Under the pieces are notes generated by a model. That model did no database searches and was not told the DNA's origin. It saw only the letters and a list, made by a program, of their open reading frames with translations. Made by a program: the position numbers and the translations under genes. Of a stretch of 64,000 bases of DNA, positions 25,868-36,039 are shown piece after piece. Where the stretch lies: NCBI RefSeq assembly GCF_039994875.1, contig NZ_CP121196.1, positions 4,650,001 to 4,714,000 on the forward strand, given 5' to 3'. Source of the stretch: Telmatobacter sp. DSM 110680. GTDB lineage: Bacteria; Acidobacteriota; Terriglobia; Terriglobales; Acidobacteriaceae. The first letter of the stretch is position 1; each line of letters begins with the position of its first letter.

Positions 25868-26788
25868 TTAACGAGGCATGTCGCGGTGGACCGACTTTGC
25901 TTCGTAGCCGGCCTTTGAGAGCCGTTTCGCGAGTTCCTCGGCCATCATCACGCTGCGGTGCTGACCGCCGGTGCATCCGATCGCAACGGTCAAATAGCTC
26001 TTCCCCTCCTTGATGTAGTGGGGCATGAGGTAGAGCATCAGGCTGGTGACCTTGTCGAGAAACTCCGCAGTCTGCGGGAAGCCGCTCACGTACGCTGCTA
26101 CCTTGGGATCGAGGCCCGTCTTGTCGCGAAACTCCGGCACGAAGTGAGGATTCGGGAGAAAGCGCACGTCGAAGACCATGTCCGCATCGAGGGGAACGCC
26201 GTTTTTGAATCCAAAACTCAGGCACGACACCAGCAGGCTTTTACTCTGATCTTCATGTCCGAAGCGCTTCTGAATCTCGGAGCGGAGTTCGTGCACATTA
26301 AAACGCGAAGTGTCGATCAGCGTATCGGCAACATTGCGGATGGAGTCGAGCATCTGGCGCTCTTCCACGATGGAACGCGACACCGTTTCAGAGCGGCGCA
26401 GCGGATGAGGCCTGCGCGTCTCAGAGTACCGCCGCACCAGCACGGAATCCTGGGCATCGAGAAAGACGACGCGTGTGGGCAAAACTCGCTTGACGCGCTT
26501 GATGATGTCAGGCAGTCGATCGAGCGCCTGGCCTTCGCGCACGTCCACCACAATGGCGGCGCGCTGAATGTCTTTGGATTTTTCCACCATGCCGGCAAAC
26601 TCCGGCATCAACTCGAGCGGCAGATTATCGACCGCCTGGTAGCCAAGATCTTCGAATGTCTTGAGCGCAGAAGCTTTTCCTGCCCCGGAAATCCCGGTCA
26701 GAATGACCAGCTCCTTCTTGGAAGGCCTGGATGCATTTACCTTTTGAGTTGATCGAGAGCGGCGCGCGGGCGGATGAGGTGGAACCAT
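25868..26788 (-). CDS. rapZ: RNase adapter / P-loop nucleotide-binding protein RapZ
   Basis: RapZ (YvcJ) proteins bind nucleotides; in enterobacteria RapZ guides RNase E to the GlmZ RNA. The 306-residue product has the N-terminal P-loop GISGAGKASALK followed by FEDLGYQAVDNLP, a central VFLDAQDSVLVRRYSETRRPHPL region and the C-terminal GCTGGQHRSVMMAEEL motif. The Walker A Ser/Thr after GK is Ala here (GAGKAS). An N-terminal 25-residue Pro/Arg extension precedes the P-loop. TAGGAT 6 nt before the ATG suggests a leaderless start. hpf lies just upstream on the same strand. Confidence 0.95.
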   Translation of the reverse strand: MVPPHPPARRSRSTQKVNASRPSKKELVILTGISGAGKASALKTFEDLGYQAVDNLPLELMPEFAGMVEKSKDIQRAAIVVDVREGQALDRLPDIIKRVKRVLPTRVVFLDAQDSVLVRRYSETRRPHPLRRSETVSRSIVEERQMLDSIRNVADTLIDTSRFNVHELRSEIQKRFGHEDQSKSLLVSCLSFGFKNGVPLDADMVFDVRFLPNPHFVPEFRDKTGLDPKVAAYVSGFPQTAEFLDKVTSLMLYLMPHYIKEGKSYLTVAIGCTGGQHRSVMMAEELAKRLSKAGYEAKSVHRDMPR

Positions 26789-26794
26789 GCGCCC

Positions 26795-26800
26795 ATCCTA
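26795..26800 (-). promoter_or_regulatory. -10-like hexamer before rapZ
   Basis: TAGGAT on the minus strand ends 6 nt before the rapZ ATG, and no Shine-Dalgarno is present. The spacing fits transcription starting at or beside the ATG. Confidence 0.35.
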
Positions 26801-26868
26801 CACCCCCCAGCGCGCGCACCGGACATGCTGCTTTTGTGAACAATTACCCGGAAGTCACAACTTGAATA

Positions 26869-27495
26869 CTATGGAACCTCAACCAGTTCCATCTGGCCAT
26901 CGCGCCGGCGATGCAGCACAAACAAGTCACCGACCCGGTTGCGAAAGATGAGCAAATCACGATCTCGGAATTCGGCGTCTTTCACTGCTTCCTCAATCGT
27001 CATCGGCTTCACGGCAATGGCTTCGCCGCTGGTCATAATGTGCGGCTCGACAATGGTCGTGCTGACCGGGAAGGAATGTACTGCGATTGATGTTTTTACC
27101 TTCGCGCGGGTCAATTTGCCGTTTTCCGCCAGTCCCTCGGGCTGCGCGCCGCGCTTGGCATGAGCCACTGGCGGAGCGGTGAGGACCTTGTCCAGCTTGG
27201 GCATCCGTTTACGCTCAAACTGGCGATCACGATACTTCAGGGCCTGATTTTCCGCGTGTTGGATGGCGATGCGCAAAGCCCCTTCAAGCGTGTCAGCCTT
27301 GCCGGCTGCCTCGATGGTCTGCACTCTCGCCTTGATGGTCAACTCTGCAATCTGGAGATGTCGCTGCGCGCGAAACGTGATGCTGGCCCGTGCGGTTCTA
27401 CCCAAAATTCTGCCGACCCGCTCCAAACCTTCTTCGGCTTGAGAACGTACAGACTTGGGAATGCTTACTTGCCTTGCGGTGAACTCCACTTCCAT
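26869..27495 (-). CDS. hpf: Long-form ribosome hibernation promoting factor
   Basis: Long HPF dimerises 70S ribosomes in stationary phase. The 208-residue product has the N-terminal HPF/RaiA domain (about 1-100: MEVEFTARQ, ASITFRAQRHLQIAELTI, DTLEGALRIAIQ) and the C-terminal dimerisation domain (about 150-208: KPMTIEEAVKDAEFRDRDLLIFRN and FVLHRRRDGQMELVE), joined by a basic linker. GGAGG lies 7 nt before the ATG. It is followed by rapZ, a common pairing near rpoN clusters, although rpoN here lies 17 kb away. Confidence 0.95.
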   Translation of the reverse strand: MEVEFTARQVSIPKSVRSQAEEGLERVGRILGRTARASITFRAQRHLQIAELTIKARVQTIEAAGKADTLEGALRIAIQHAENQALKYRDRQFERKRMPKLDKVLTAPPVAHAKRGAQPEGLAENGKLTRAKVKTSIAVHSFPVSTTIVEPHIMTSGEAIAVKPMTIEEAVKDAEFRDRDLLIFRNRVGDLFVLHRRRDGQMELVEVP

Positions 27496-27603
27496 GGTCA
27501 GCCTCCGCTCTTCCTTCTCCAGCGCGGATCACGCCGGAGAGACTCGGATTGTATAGCATTTCGCTTGACGGTGAAACGCCGTGCAATCTGCCTCCCTGCA
27601 ATT

Positions 27604-28632
27604 TTACGATTCGGAGGGTCCCCTCGACGAGACGTCAAGATTGTGAGGAGGCTCGAAGGGCAAAATCCGGGATGATGCCGAACTGGCCGTTTGCTCCTGC
27701 AAAATCCTCTCAGCCGCGGCGGCCTCAATCTGCCCGTTGATCTCAGCCCCCAGTAGCAGCATCAGTCCGGTGATGTAGAACCACGTCAGTAGGATGATGA
27801 CGGCTCCCAGAGATCCATAGGTCACCGTGTAGTTGTTGAAGAAGTGGAGGTAGGCTCGCAGCCCAAGCGACGCTAGCAGCCAACCGGCAATTCCGACGGC
27901 GCCGCCCGGAGTGAGCCAGTGCCAGCGCCGCGTCTTGCAGTCCGGCGCCCAGTAGTAGAGAACCGCAAACGTCAATGCGAGCAAAGCACCAGCCACAATC
28001 CAGCTAGCCAGGTGGAAACCAATGATCGCCGTCGTGCGCAGAGCAATCTCCGGAATGCGATGCTCCGCCAGTCGCGCGAGATAATCGCCTCCCAGCATGG
28101 AGGTTAATCCTAGTGTCACCACGATGATGAGCAGGATGGTGAGCCCGATTGCCTGAATACGCGCCACGATATAGGAACGCGAATCTTCGATCTTGTAGAC
28201 CGCGTTCAGGGTGTCCTGGATAGCTGAAATGCCCACCGACGCCGACCAGATGGCTGCGATCAGCCCGAAAGTCACCTTTCCCGAGGTTGCAGCGGCGGTG
28301 GTTTCGTTGAATGTACTCAGGACCGTTCCCAAGGCGGCAGTAGGAATGACGACGGCCAGATAGTCGAGCAGCTTGTCGTAGAACTGGTAAGCCGAACGGG
28401 CAGCCAGGCCGAGGATGGATCCGGCGCAGAGCAACGTGGGGAAAAGCGCGAAAAGAAAGTAGAAACCAAGCTCGGCAGCGTGACCGAAGACCCGGTCGCA
28501 CATCAGGGCCTTCCACGTCCTCACGGCTACCACCCGAACCGGAACTCCCTGCAGGTTCCACAGTGATTCGAGCGGCGAATGTGCCACGATCTCCCAGATT
28601 CGCCGTTCCCGGCGCTTCAGTCGGTGATCCAC
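27604..28632 (-). CDS. YihY/BrkB-family inner membrane protein
   Basis: The 342-residue product has six membrane helices in the YihY pattern: GHAAELGFYFLFALFPTLL, the conserved WSASVGISAIQDTLNAVY segment, and the last two helices with YGSLGAVIILLTWFYI and LLLGAEINGQIEA. Members were once misnamed RNase BN; their true role is unclear. The start is a GTG at 28632 with a weak ribosome site. It lies upstream of hpf on the same strand with a 108-nt gap. Confidence 0.88.
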   Translation of the reverse strand: MDHRLKRRERRIWEIVAHSPLESLWNLQGVPVRVVAVRTWKALMCDRVFGHAAELGFYFLFALFPTLLCAGSILGLAARSAYQFYDKLLDYLAVVIPTAALGTVLSTFNETTAAATSGKVTFGLIAAIWSASVGISAIQDTLNAVYKIEDSRSYIVARIQAIGLTILLIIVVTLGLTSMLGGDYLARLAEHRIPEIALRTTAIIGFHLASWIVAGALLALTFAVLYYWAPDCKTRRWHWLTPGGAVGIAGWLLASLGLRAYLHFFNNYTVTYGSLGAVIILLTWFYITGLMLLLGAEINGQIEAAAAERILQEQTASSASSRILPFEPPHNLDVSSRGPSES

Positions 28633-28843
28633 GGGTGGTTTTTCAGTGAAGATAGGTGGCCCCTTTGCCGCGTCTCAACAGGCAATCGACATCGATATTA
28701 GATGCCGTAGAGGCTTGCTTCGATGATTGCGTGCGCAGTTCCTGTTTGAGCCATGAACACCCTGGGTAGAAGGGGCGTTGCCATCAACACAACCGTCCCA
28801 AAACCGAGCAAACACCGTTTATCCGATCGCATCCAAAGAGATA

Positions 28844-31800
28844 ATGGTGTCTCCAACTGGGATCTGCCACTTGATACGTCCGCGAGCCCTGCAAATTGCG
28901 CTATGGCTTTGGGTGTGCTTTTTACCGCTGGCGGGCGCGGGCACAGAGTTGTGGGCCCAGGTCCCTCAGGACTCCAAGACCCCTCCCACGGAACAGATAC
29001 TCGCTTCGTATGAGGGTCAACCGGTCACATCGATTGATATCGCGGGGCGCCCTGACCTGAACATCGATCAATTCGCGTCTCAAATTGCGCAAAAAACCGG
29101 CCAGCCTTTCGCCAAGGAAAACGTAGACCGCTCGGCAGCCGCGCTCAAAACTGCGGGGAAATTCCAGAACGTCCGCGTCCAGGTGGACCCTGAGGCGGAT
29201 GGCCTGAGAGTGCTTTTCGTTATTGAGCCGGCCGTTTACTACGGGATGTTTCATTTTCCAGGCGCTGAGCGGTTTCCCTACTCGCGTCTGGTGCAGGTGG
29301 GGAACTACACCAGCCAGGCTCCATACAACGCGACCGAAGTGGAGCAGGATCGGCAGTCGCTCATCCACTTTTTTCAGGAAGTGGGCTACTTCCAGGCCCA
29401 GGTGAAAACCGAACTGAAGATCGACTCGCAGCATGGCATTGTCGATGTCTTGTTTGATTCCGATCCGGGTCGCAAAGCGAAGTTTGGCGCCATCGATATC
29501 GCGGGACTTCCGCCTGCGGAAACTTCAGCCTTGCGGCACCGCCTTACCACGCTGCTGGCGAGGGCGCGGGGTGCAGCCATTCGCAATGGCAAAAGTTATA
29601 ACCGCTCCACGCTGACCAAGGCCAGCAACTACATCCAATCGCGATTGGCGAAGGATGGTTTTCTGGCGGCGCAGGTCAAGCTCCAGGGTGCCGAGTATCA
29701 TGCCGATACCAATCGCGCCGATGTGCATTTCAGCGTGAATCCAGGCGCAAAGACCAACATGGTGATTGCAGGAGCGCACCTGTGGCCATGGACGAAGAAG
29801 GCTTTGCTGCCTGAGTACCAGGGCGTGGGAGTGGACGAGGAAACCGTGCGGGAAGGTCAGCAGGCGCTCGTCTCCTACTACCAGGGCAAAGGCTACTTCG
29901 ACGTGAAGGTAACTTCAGAGATGACCGGCGACCAGGAGCGGCGGTCAGTTGTGTATCACATCACCAAGAAAAAGAAGCACAAGGTCACCGACGTCCGCAT
30001 TACCGGTCAATCGCAACTGAAGTCAGTCGACCTGGAACCGCATCTTGCAGTCGAGAAGAAGCATTTGTTCTCGCACGGCCAGTTCAGCGATCAACTTGTC
30101 CGCACCAGCGTGAACAACCTCAAGGCGGTCTACCAGTCGCAGGGATTCAGCACCGTGCAGGTCAGTTCGTCCGTTGTGAATCATGGCGGGGACATCCAGG
30201 TTGCGTTTCACATCACTGAGGGGCCGCGCGACATCGTGAGTTCACTCTCGATTGAGGGTGCCAGCTCATTTCCGCAGTCGCAATTCGCGCCAAATGGACT
30301 GAAGGTCGCGGTAGGTCAACCGTATTCGCAAGCGAATGTTCAGGCCGATCGCGCTTCCATCGTCGCCAACTATCTCAAGGCCGGCTATCTGACCTCGAGC
30401 TTTCGCGAGACAGCCACCCAGGTCTCAAAAAATGATCCGCACCACATCAACGTCGTGTACCACATCTACGAGGGTCCGCGCGTGTTTACGGGAGAGGTCC
30501 TGACGTTGGGTCGTGTGCATACGCAACAGCGACTGATTAATCAGGACATCTCATCCATCAAGCCTGACCAGCCGCTGACCGAAACGAATCTGCTGACAGC
30601 CGGCAGCAATCTTTACGATCATACCGGGGTGTTTGACTGGTCGGAAGTCGACCCCAAAAGTCAGATCACCACGCAGACCAGCGAGGATGTCGTGGTGAAA
30701 GTGCACGAAGCCAAGCGCAATGAGTTTACGTATGGATTCGGTTTTGAAGTGATCAACCGAGGCGGCAGCATTCCCAGCGGAACCGTCGCTCTGCCGGGGT
30801 TACCGCCCGTCGGCTTGCCTTCCGGATTTAAGACGAGTCAGGTCACGTTTTACGGACCGCGTGGGACGGTGCAATACACGCGCAATAATCTACGCGGCAA
30901 AGGCGAGTCACTTTCCTTCACGGGATTTGCCGGGCGCCTCGATCAGCGCGCTGGGATTTACTACATCAATCCGAATCTGCGATGGTCGCACTGGAAGGCC
31001 ACATCGTCCTTCACCGCTGAGCGCAATGAAGAGAACCCAATTTTCTCGTCACAGCAGGAGATTGGCAGTTACCAGATCCAGCGGTTTATCGACAGCGCCA
31101 AAAAGGATTTGTTCTTCGTCCGCTACACCTTCAACAAGACCGACCTGACTCGCGTAGAAATCCCCGAATTGGTTCTCGAAGAGGATCGGCATGTGCGTCT
31201 TTCTGGCTTTGGTGCGAACCTGACCCGCGACACGCGCGATAACGTGCTGGATGAACACAAGGGCGTGCTTAACTCGCTTGAGTTAGATATCAATTCCAGC
31301 AAGCTGGGCTCGAGCGTCGACTTTGCCAAGCTGACAACACAAGCTGCCTACTACAAGGAAAAGTTTCATCACATCGTATGGGCCACTAGTTTGCGCATTG
31401 GCCTGGCCCAGCCGTTCGCGAACAGCCGTGTGCCCTTGAGCGAAGCGTTCTTCACCGGCGGCGGCGACTCGCTGCGAGGTTTCCCACTGGATGGAGCTGG
31501 GCCGCAGCGCGCGGTATCAATATGCACGAACGCAGGCCCCTGCGCGTGCCCTGGTCCGGATTGCGCACAAATCAACGTGCCCAGCGGCGGAAACGAATTA
31601 CTCATAATTAATGCGGAAGCGCGCATCCCTGTACCTCTCAAGAAGGGGCTGAGCGTTGTACCCTTTTATGACGGCGGCAACGTCTTTCCTCGCATTGGCT
31701 TTCACGATTTCACTTCGCTTTATGCAAATAACATAGGAATTGGTCTGCGTTATTCAACACCTGTCGGCCCGATTCGCTTCGATCTCGGGTACAACTTCAA

Positions 31801-31858
31801 GCCCGTTCCAGGCACCGGCGCATTCCAACCCTTTATCAGTATTGGCCAGGCATTCTAA
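28844..31858 (+). CDS. Omp85-family outer membrane assembly protein with about seven POTRA domains
   Basis: This BamA/TamA-type protein inserts beta-barrel proteins into the outer membrane. The 1004-residue product has a signal peptide (ALWLWVCFLPLAGAG, cleavage near residue 38) and POTRA-like units starting near residues 57, 130, 211, 302, 377, 460 and 545. A C-terminal barrel runs from about 625 and contains the RGF loop-6 motif (DSLRGFPLDGAGPQ). E. coli BamA has five POTRAs and TamA three. A four-cysteine insertion (CTNAGPCACPGPDC) follows the RGF motif. The ATG at 28844 was chosen by the signal peptide. tamB follows after 12 nt, so this may be the TamA partner or the main BamA. Confidence 0.9.
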   Translation: MVSPTGICHLIRPRALQIALWLWVCFLPLAGAGTELWAQVPQDSKTPPTEQILASYEGQPVTSIDIAGRPDLNIDQFASQIAQKTGQPFAKENVDRSAAALKTAGKFQNVRVQVDPEADGLRVLFVIEPAVYYGMFHFPGAERFPYSRLVQVGNYTSQAPYNATEVEQDRQSLIHFFQEVGYFQAQVKTELKIDSQHGIVDVLFDSDPGRKAKFGAIDIAGLPPAETSALRHRLTTLLARARGAAIRNGKSYNRSTLTKASNYIQSRLAKDGFLAAQVKLQGAEYHADTNRADVHFSVNPGAKTNMVIAGAHLWPWTKKALLPEYQGVGVDEETVREGQQALVSYYQGKGYFDVKVTSEMTGDQERRSVVYHITKKKKHKVTDVRITGQSQLKSVDLEPHLAVEKKHLFSHGQFSDQLVRTSVNNLKAVYQSQGFSTVQVSSSVVNHGGDIQVAFHITEGPRDIVSSLSIEGASSFPQSQFAPNGLKVAVGQPYSQANVQADRASIVANYLKAGYLTSSFRETATQVSKNDPHHINVVYHIYEGPRVFTGEVLTLGRVHTQQRLINQDISSIKPDQPLTETNLLTAGSNLYDHTGVFDWSEVDPKSQITTQTSEDVVVKVHEAKRNEFTYGFGFEVINRGGSIPSGTVALPGLPPVGLPSGFKTSQVTFYGPRGTVQYTRNNLRGKGESLSFTGFAGRLDQRAGIYYINPNLRWSHWKATSSFTAERNEENPIFSSQQEIGSYQIQRFIDSAKKDLFFVRYTFNKTDLTRVEIPELVLEEDRHVRLSGFGANLTRDTRDNVLDEHKGVLNSLELDINSSKLGSSVDFAKLTTQAAYYKEKFHHIVWATSLRIGLAQPFANSRVPLSEAFFTGGGDSLRGFPLDGAGPQRAVSICTNAGPCACPGPDCAQINVPSGGNELLIINAEARIPVPLKKGLSVVPFYDGGNVFPRIGFHDFTSLYANNIGIGLRYSTPVGPIRFDLGYNFKPVPGTGAFQPFISIGQAF

Positions 31859-31870
31859 GGAGTTGTCCTC

Positions 31871-34800
31871 GTGGCAAATATTTATAGAACTTCCGGCGAA
31901 TCCGATACGCGCGAACCGCAACCGCGCCGGTCCTTCCGCCGTCCCCTGCTCATCGTGGCGAAGTTTTTTGCGACCGTCATTGTCTTCCCGATTCTGCTGG
32001 GTGCCCTGGTCTTCTTTTTTGTGCTGAACAGTTCTAGGGGACACGCTTATCTCATCGATGTTATCCAGAAAAAAGCGGCTGAGAGCCTCGGAGTTCCCGT
32101 CCGGCTCCAGAACCTTGACCTGCATCTCGCCACGCTCAGCGTCGATCTTTATGGTCTGACTATTGATGGTGCCGCCCCGCACTCGAATCCGCCTCTCCTA
32201 CAGATCCAGCATGCGGAAGCGGGAGTTCGCGTCGTCTCGGTCCTCGGACGCGAGTGGTACTTCGACAGTATTCGCATCGACAATCCTGTTGCGCAGATCT
32301 TTGTCGACAAGAATGGCATCTCCAACATTCCTACGATCAAGAGCAGCAACAACAGTAATACGTCTGTCTTCGATCTTGGAATTCGGCATGCGGTGCTTAC
32401 CAATGGAGCCGTCTTCTACAACAACCAGCCCAGTGCCATCGCACTTGATCTACGCGACGTTCAGTTCAATGCGAGCTTTAACAGTCTGCTGAGAAAATAT
32501 TCGGGAACACTGGTTTACTCCGATGGGCGTCTGAATTATTCCGGCACGCAGGCTCCGCCCCATGCGCTCAGCGTGCAATTTGATGCCACGCCTGCGACCC
32601 TGCATCTGTCACCTGCAAAGATCCAGAGCGGCAACTCGCAGGTGGTTTTGAACGCCACGGTCAACAACTACAACTCGCCGATTGTTCAGACCGAATACAA
32701 CGCCACTGTTGATGGCGCGCAACTAGCGAGCATCCTGCACGATCCATCCATTCCTTCCGGGCTGGTTGCTGTCTCTGGGACCGCACAGTACCAGGCCGCA
32801 GCGGGGCGCACGTTTGTGCAAAGCCTCACCGTTAATGGTGATCTCAACAGCCATGAGCTAATCGCAAATACGTCAAGCATTCGTGCGGAGGCATCCAATA
32901 TTGCCGGGCACTATTCCTTGGCGAACGGGGATGCGACGCTGCGTGATTTCCGTGCCAGCCTTCTTGGCGGCGAAGTCACAGCACAGGGCACGATGAAAAA
33001 CATTGGCGCGGATTCACGCACGAAGCTCGACGCCAGCTTACGCGGTATCTCCCTCGCACAGGCGAAGCGCATGATGGGAGCAACAGCTTCTACCGGTACG
33101 GTGGCAATTGCCGGCACTCTCAATGCGACGGCGACAGCCACGTGGGGCAAAACCTTTGACGACCTGGTTGCGCATACCGACGCAACCATAAAAGCAGGTG
33201 TGGACAGGGCACAAATCCCGAAGCGAATTGCTGCGGCAGGTTCATCGCAGACCGTTGCCAACAACGACGTCCCGGTCAACGGACCTGTTCCCGTCAACGG
33301 AGTTCTGCACGCAACGTACACCGGCAAGAACCAGGAGCTGGCAGTCGATCATAGCTACTTCAGGACGCCACAGTCTAACCTGAATCTGAATGGGAAGGTC
33401 AGCAAGAACTCCAGCCTCGCCGTTCAACTTCAAGCCAATGATCTTCGCGAGATTGAGGATATCGCTGACCTCTTCCGCGTTCCAGCGCCAAGCCAGCCAT
33501 TGCAGAGTTTTGGACTCGCCGGGACTGCCTCTTTCAATGGCGTCGTGCGCGGCTCAACATCCGCGCCGCACCTCACCGGACTGCTGACCGCGCAGAATTT
33601 GCAGGTGCAGGGATCCGCGTGGAAGTTGGTGCGCACCAACGTGGATGCCAGCCCTTCGCAAGTGAGCCTGCAGCATGCGGAACTCGACCCCGCGACACAA
33701 GGCCGCGTAACGATGAACGCCAGCGCTCAACTGCGCCAGTGGGCCTTCTCAAAGTCCAGCCCCGTCGACCTGCAGCTCAATGCATCGCAGATGGACATCA
33801 GCGAACTCGCTAAACTCGCAGGCCAGCAGATTCCCGCCACCGGCACGCTTGCAGCGGATATAAAAATGCACGGAAGCGTATTGAATCCACAAGGTAATGG
33901 CACGGTAACTCTGACCAAGGCCGCGGCCTATGGGGAACCTATTTCCTCAGCGAAAGTAACGTTTAACGGCAGCGGAGATCAGGCACATGCGAACTTATCC
34001 ATCGCCGCGCCAGCAGGGACCCTCGAAGCTAAGTTGACTGCGAGCCTCAATAACCGGACTTATACCGCTGACCTAACTTCATCTGGCATCCATCTCGACA
34101 AGTTACAGACGCTGAAAGATAACAGTGCAAGCCCTACCGGCGTGGTCAGCATCAATGCGAAGGGACAGGGCAGCTTCGATAATCCGCAGGTTGATGCGAC
34201 TATCCAGATTCCCAGCCTGGTTGTGGAACAGCAGACCATCTCCGATATCCACTTGCAGGCCAGCCTCGCCAACCATCAGGCAACGGCACAACTCACGTCT
34301 TCCGCGGTGAACACTTCCATCAAGGCCAATGCGAAGGTTTTGCTCACCGGCGACTACCCTGCCGATGCCACGCTCGATACGCAGGGAATTCCGCTTGGAC
34401 CTTTACTCGCAGTGTACGCACCAGAACAGGCAGCGAACATTACCGGCCAGACTGAAGTGCACGCGACACTGCACGGTCCGCTCAAGAACAAACGAATGCT
34501 TGAGGGCCATGTGACTATCCCGGTGCTGAAACTGGCTTATGGCAGCACCGTGCAGTTGGCGGAGACAGCGCCAATTCATGTCGACTATAAGGACGGCGTT
34601 ATCAACGTGCAGCGCTCATCCATACGCGGCACCGACACCGACCTGCAATTTCAGGGCACCATTCCGACGATTGGCGACGCGCCGATGTCGGTGCTGCTGC
34701 TGGGAAATGTCGACTTGCACTTAGCCCAGTTGTTCAATCCCGACCTACGCACTTCAGGGCAAATCAAATTCAACATCAACTCGTACGGAGCAGCGCGTGG

Positions 34801-35947
34801 GCCTGACTTCGGCGGCACCATCGAAATTGTGGACGCTGCAATGGCCACTCCCGATTTACCGGTTGGCCTGCAGCACTGCAACGGAACCTTGGCGCTCAAC
34901 AAGGATCGCATTAACATCACCCAGTTCAAGGGAAATGTTGGCGGCGGCACGCTGACGGCACAGGGCGGCGTCGCACTGCGTCCGTCGATCCAGTTCGATT
35001 TGGGCGCGTCGGCGCAGGATGTGCGTATGCTTTATCCGCAAGGCATGCGTGAATCCATCAATGCCAATCTGCGTTTTACCGGGACGACTACTAACGCGCT
35101 CCTCGGCGGCAGTGTGAATCTCTCGGATCTTTCTTTCACCAGCGGATTCGACCTCAACAGCTTTATCGACCAGTTCACGGGAGGCGTGGAAGCACCGCCT
35201 TCGCAGGGATTCACACAGAATGTCGCGCTCAACCTCGCCTTGCGTTCATCGAACAACGTAAATCTCGTAAGCCGCACACTGAGTGTTGGCGGGTCGGCCA
35301 ATCTGCAGGTGCGTGGCACCATGGCGGAGCCCGTAATCCTGGGCCGCGCCAACCTTACTGGCGGCGACATCATTCTGAATGGGAATCGTTTTGTGCTCAC
35401 GGGCGGCACGATTCAGTTTGTCAATCCGTCGGAAACCCAGCCGGTCGTGAACCTCACCCTGACCACATCGATTCAGCAATACAACATCAATCTCCGCTTC
35501 GAGGGGCCTGTCGATCAGTTGCGCACGCAGTACAGCTCCGACCCCGCGCTACCGTCAGCCGACATCATTCATCTACTTGCCTTCGGGCAAACCACAGAAG
35601 CAAGTGCCGCGAATTCGACTCCCGCTAACCAGGCTGCCGAGACGCTTGTAGCGAACCAGGTCTCAAGCCAGGTGACGAGTCGCCTGTCGAAGGTCGCCGG
35701 CATCTCGCAACTCTCCATCAACCCGGTGCTGGCAGGCAGCAATGCCCAGGGCCCGGCAGGCGCGAACATTACAGTCCAGCAGCGCGTTACAGGAAACCTG
35801 TTCGTTACGTTTTCCAGCAACGTTCAAACTACACAGGGGCAGACCATCCAGGGCCAATACCAGGTGACGCCCCGGGTAGCGGTGAGCGCAACGCGCGACC
35901 CCAACGGAGGCTTCGCCTTCGACACCCTGATCAAGAAAAGCTGGTAA
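31871..35947 (+). CDS. tamB: TamB-like translocation/lipid-transport protein (AsmA superfamily)
   Basis: TamB proteins bridge inner and outer membranes as long beta-helical grooves and take part in outer-membrane assembly and phospholipid transport. The 1358-residue product has one N-terminal membrane helix (about 24-52), an AsmA-like start (VPVRLQNLDLHLATLSVDLYGLTI), long repetitive beta segments, and the C-terminal DUF490 domain (from about 1080: GGDIILNGNRFVLTGGTIQFVNP and LPSADIIHLLAFGQT). The GTG start at 31871 has AAGGAG (31857-31862) at 8-nt spacing inside the end of the Omp85 gene, showing tight coupling. Confidence 0.93.
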   Translation: MANIYRTSGESDTREPQPRRSFRRPLLIVAKFFATVIVFPILLGALVFFFVLNSSRGHAYLIDVIQKKAAESLGVPVRLQNLDLHLATLSVDLYGLTIDGAAPHSNPPLLQIQHAEAGVRVVSVLGREWYFDSIRIDNPVAQIFVDKNGISNIPTIKSSNNSNTSVFDLGIRHAVLTNGAVFYNNQPSAIALDLRDVQFNASFNSLLRKYSGTLVYSDGRLNYSGTQAPPHALSVQFDATPATLHLSPAKIQSGNSQVVLNATVNNYNSPIVQTEYNATVDGAQLASILHDPSIPSGLVAVSGTAQYQAAAGRTFVQSLTVNGDLNSHELIANTSSIRAEASNIAGHYSLANGDATLRDFRASLLGGEVTAQGTMKNIGADSRTKLDASLRGISLAQAKRMMGATASTGTVAIAGTLNATATATWGKTFDDLVAHTDATIKAGVDRAQIPKRIAAAGSSQTVANNDVPVNGPVPVNGVLHATYTGKNQELAVDHSYFRTPQSNLNLNGKVSKNSSLAVQLQANDLREIEDIADLFRVPAPSQPLQSFGLAGTASFNGVVRGSTSAPHLTGLLTAQNLQVQGSAWKLVRTNVDASPSQVSLQHAELDPATQGRVTMNASAQLRQWAFSKSSPVDLQLNASQMDISELAKLAGQQIPATGTLAADIKMHGSVLNPQGNGTVTLTKAAAYGEPISSAKVTFNGSGDQAHANLSIAAPAGTLEAKLTASLNNRTYTADLTSSGIHLDKLQTLKDNSASPTGVVSINAKGQGSFDNPQVDATIQIPSLVVEQQTISDIHLQASLANHQATAQLTSSAVNTSIKANAKVLLTGDYPADATLDTQGIPLGPLLAVYAPEQAANITGQTEVHATLHGPLKNKRMLEGHVTIPVLKLAYGSTVQLAETAPIHVDYKDGVINVQRSSIRGTDTDLQFQGTIPTIGDAPMSVLLLGNVDLHLAQLFNPDLRTSGQIKFNINSYGAARGPDFGGTIEIVDAAMATPDLPVGLQHCNGTLALNKDRINITQFKGNVGGGTLTAQGGVALRPSIQFDLGASAQDVRMLYPQGMRESINANLRFTGTTTNALLGGSVNLSDLSFTSGFDLNSFIDQFTGGVEAPPSQGFTQNVALNLALRSSNNVNLVSRTLSVGGSANLQVRGTMAEPVILGRANLTGGDIILNGNRFVLTGGTIQFVNPSETQPVVNLTLTTSIQQYNINLRFEGPVDQLRTQYSSDPALPSADIIHLLAFGQTTEASAANSTPANQAAETLVANQVSSQVTSRLSKVAGISQLSINPVLAGSNAQGPAGANITVQQRVTGNLFVTFSSNVQTTQGQTIQGQYQVTPRVAVSATRDPNGGFAFDTLIKKSW

Positions 35948-36026
35948 GTCCGATTCCAACCGCTTTCGAGCGTAGGCTGTGGCCGATGTGGTCATCCGTC
36001 ACAGCCAGAACTTGACCCCGCAGGGC

Positions 36027-36032
36027 TATTAT
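36027..36032 (+). promoter_or_regulatory. -10-like hexamer before the OPT gene
   Basis: TATTAT ends 7 nt before the ATG at 36040, and there is no ribosome site between them. The spacing fits a leaderless transcript. TTGACC lies 9 nt upstream, too close for a normal -35 box. Confidence 0.4.
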
Positions 36033-36039
36033 CTCTGCG

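Noticed and set aside
27604-28632. Ribonuclease BN annotation
   Set aside because: The YihY/BrkB family was misnamed; the protein is a six-helix membrane protein without nuclease motifs.
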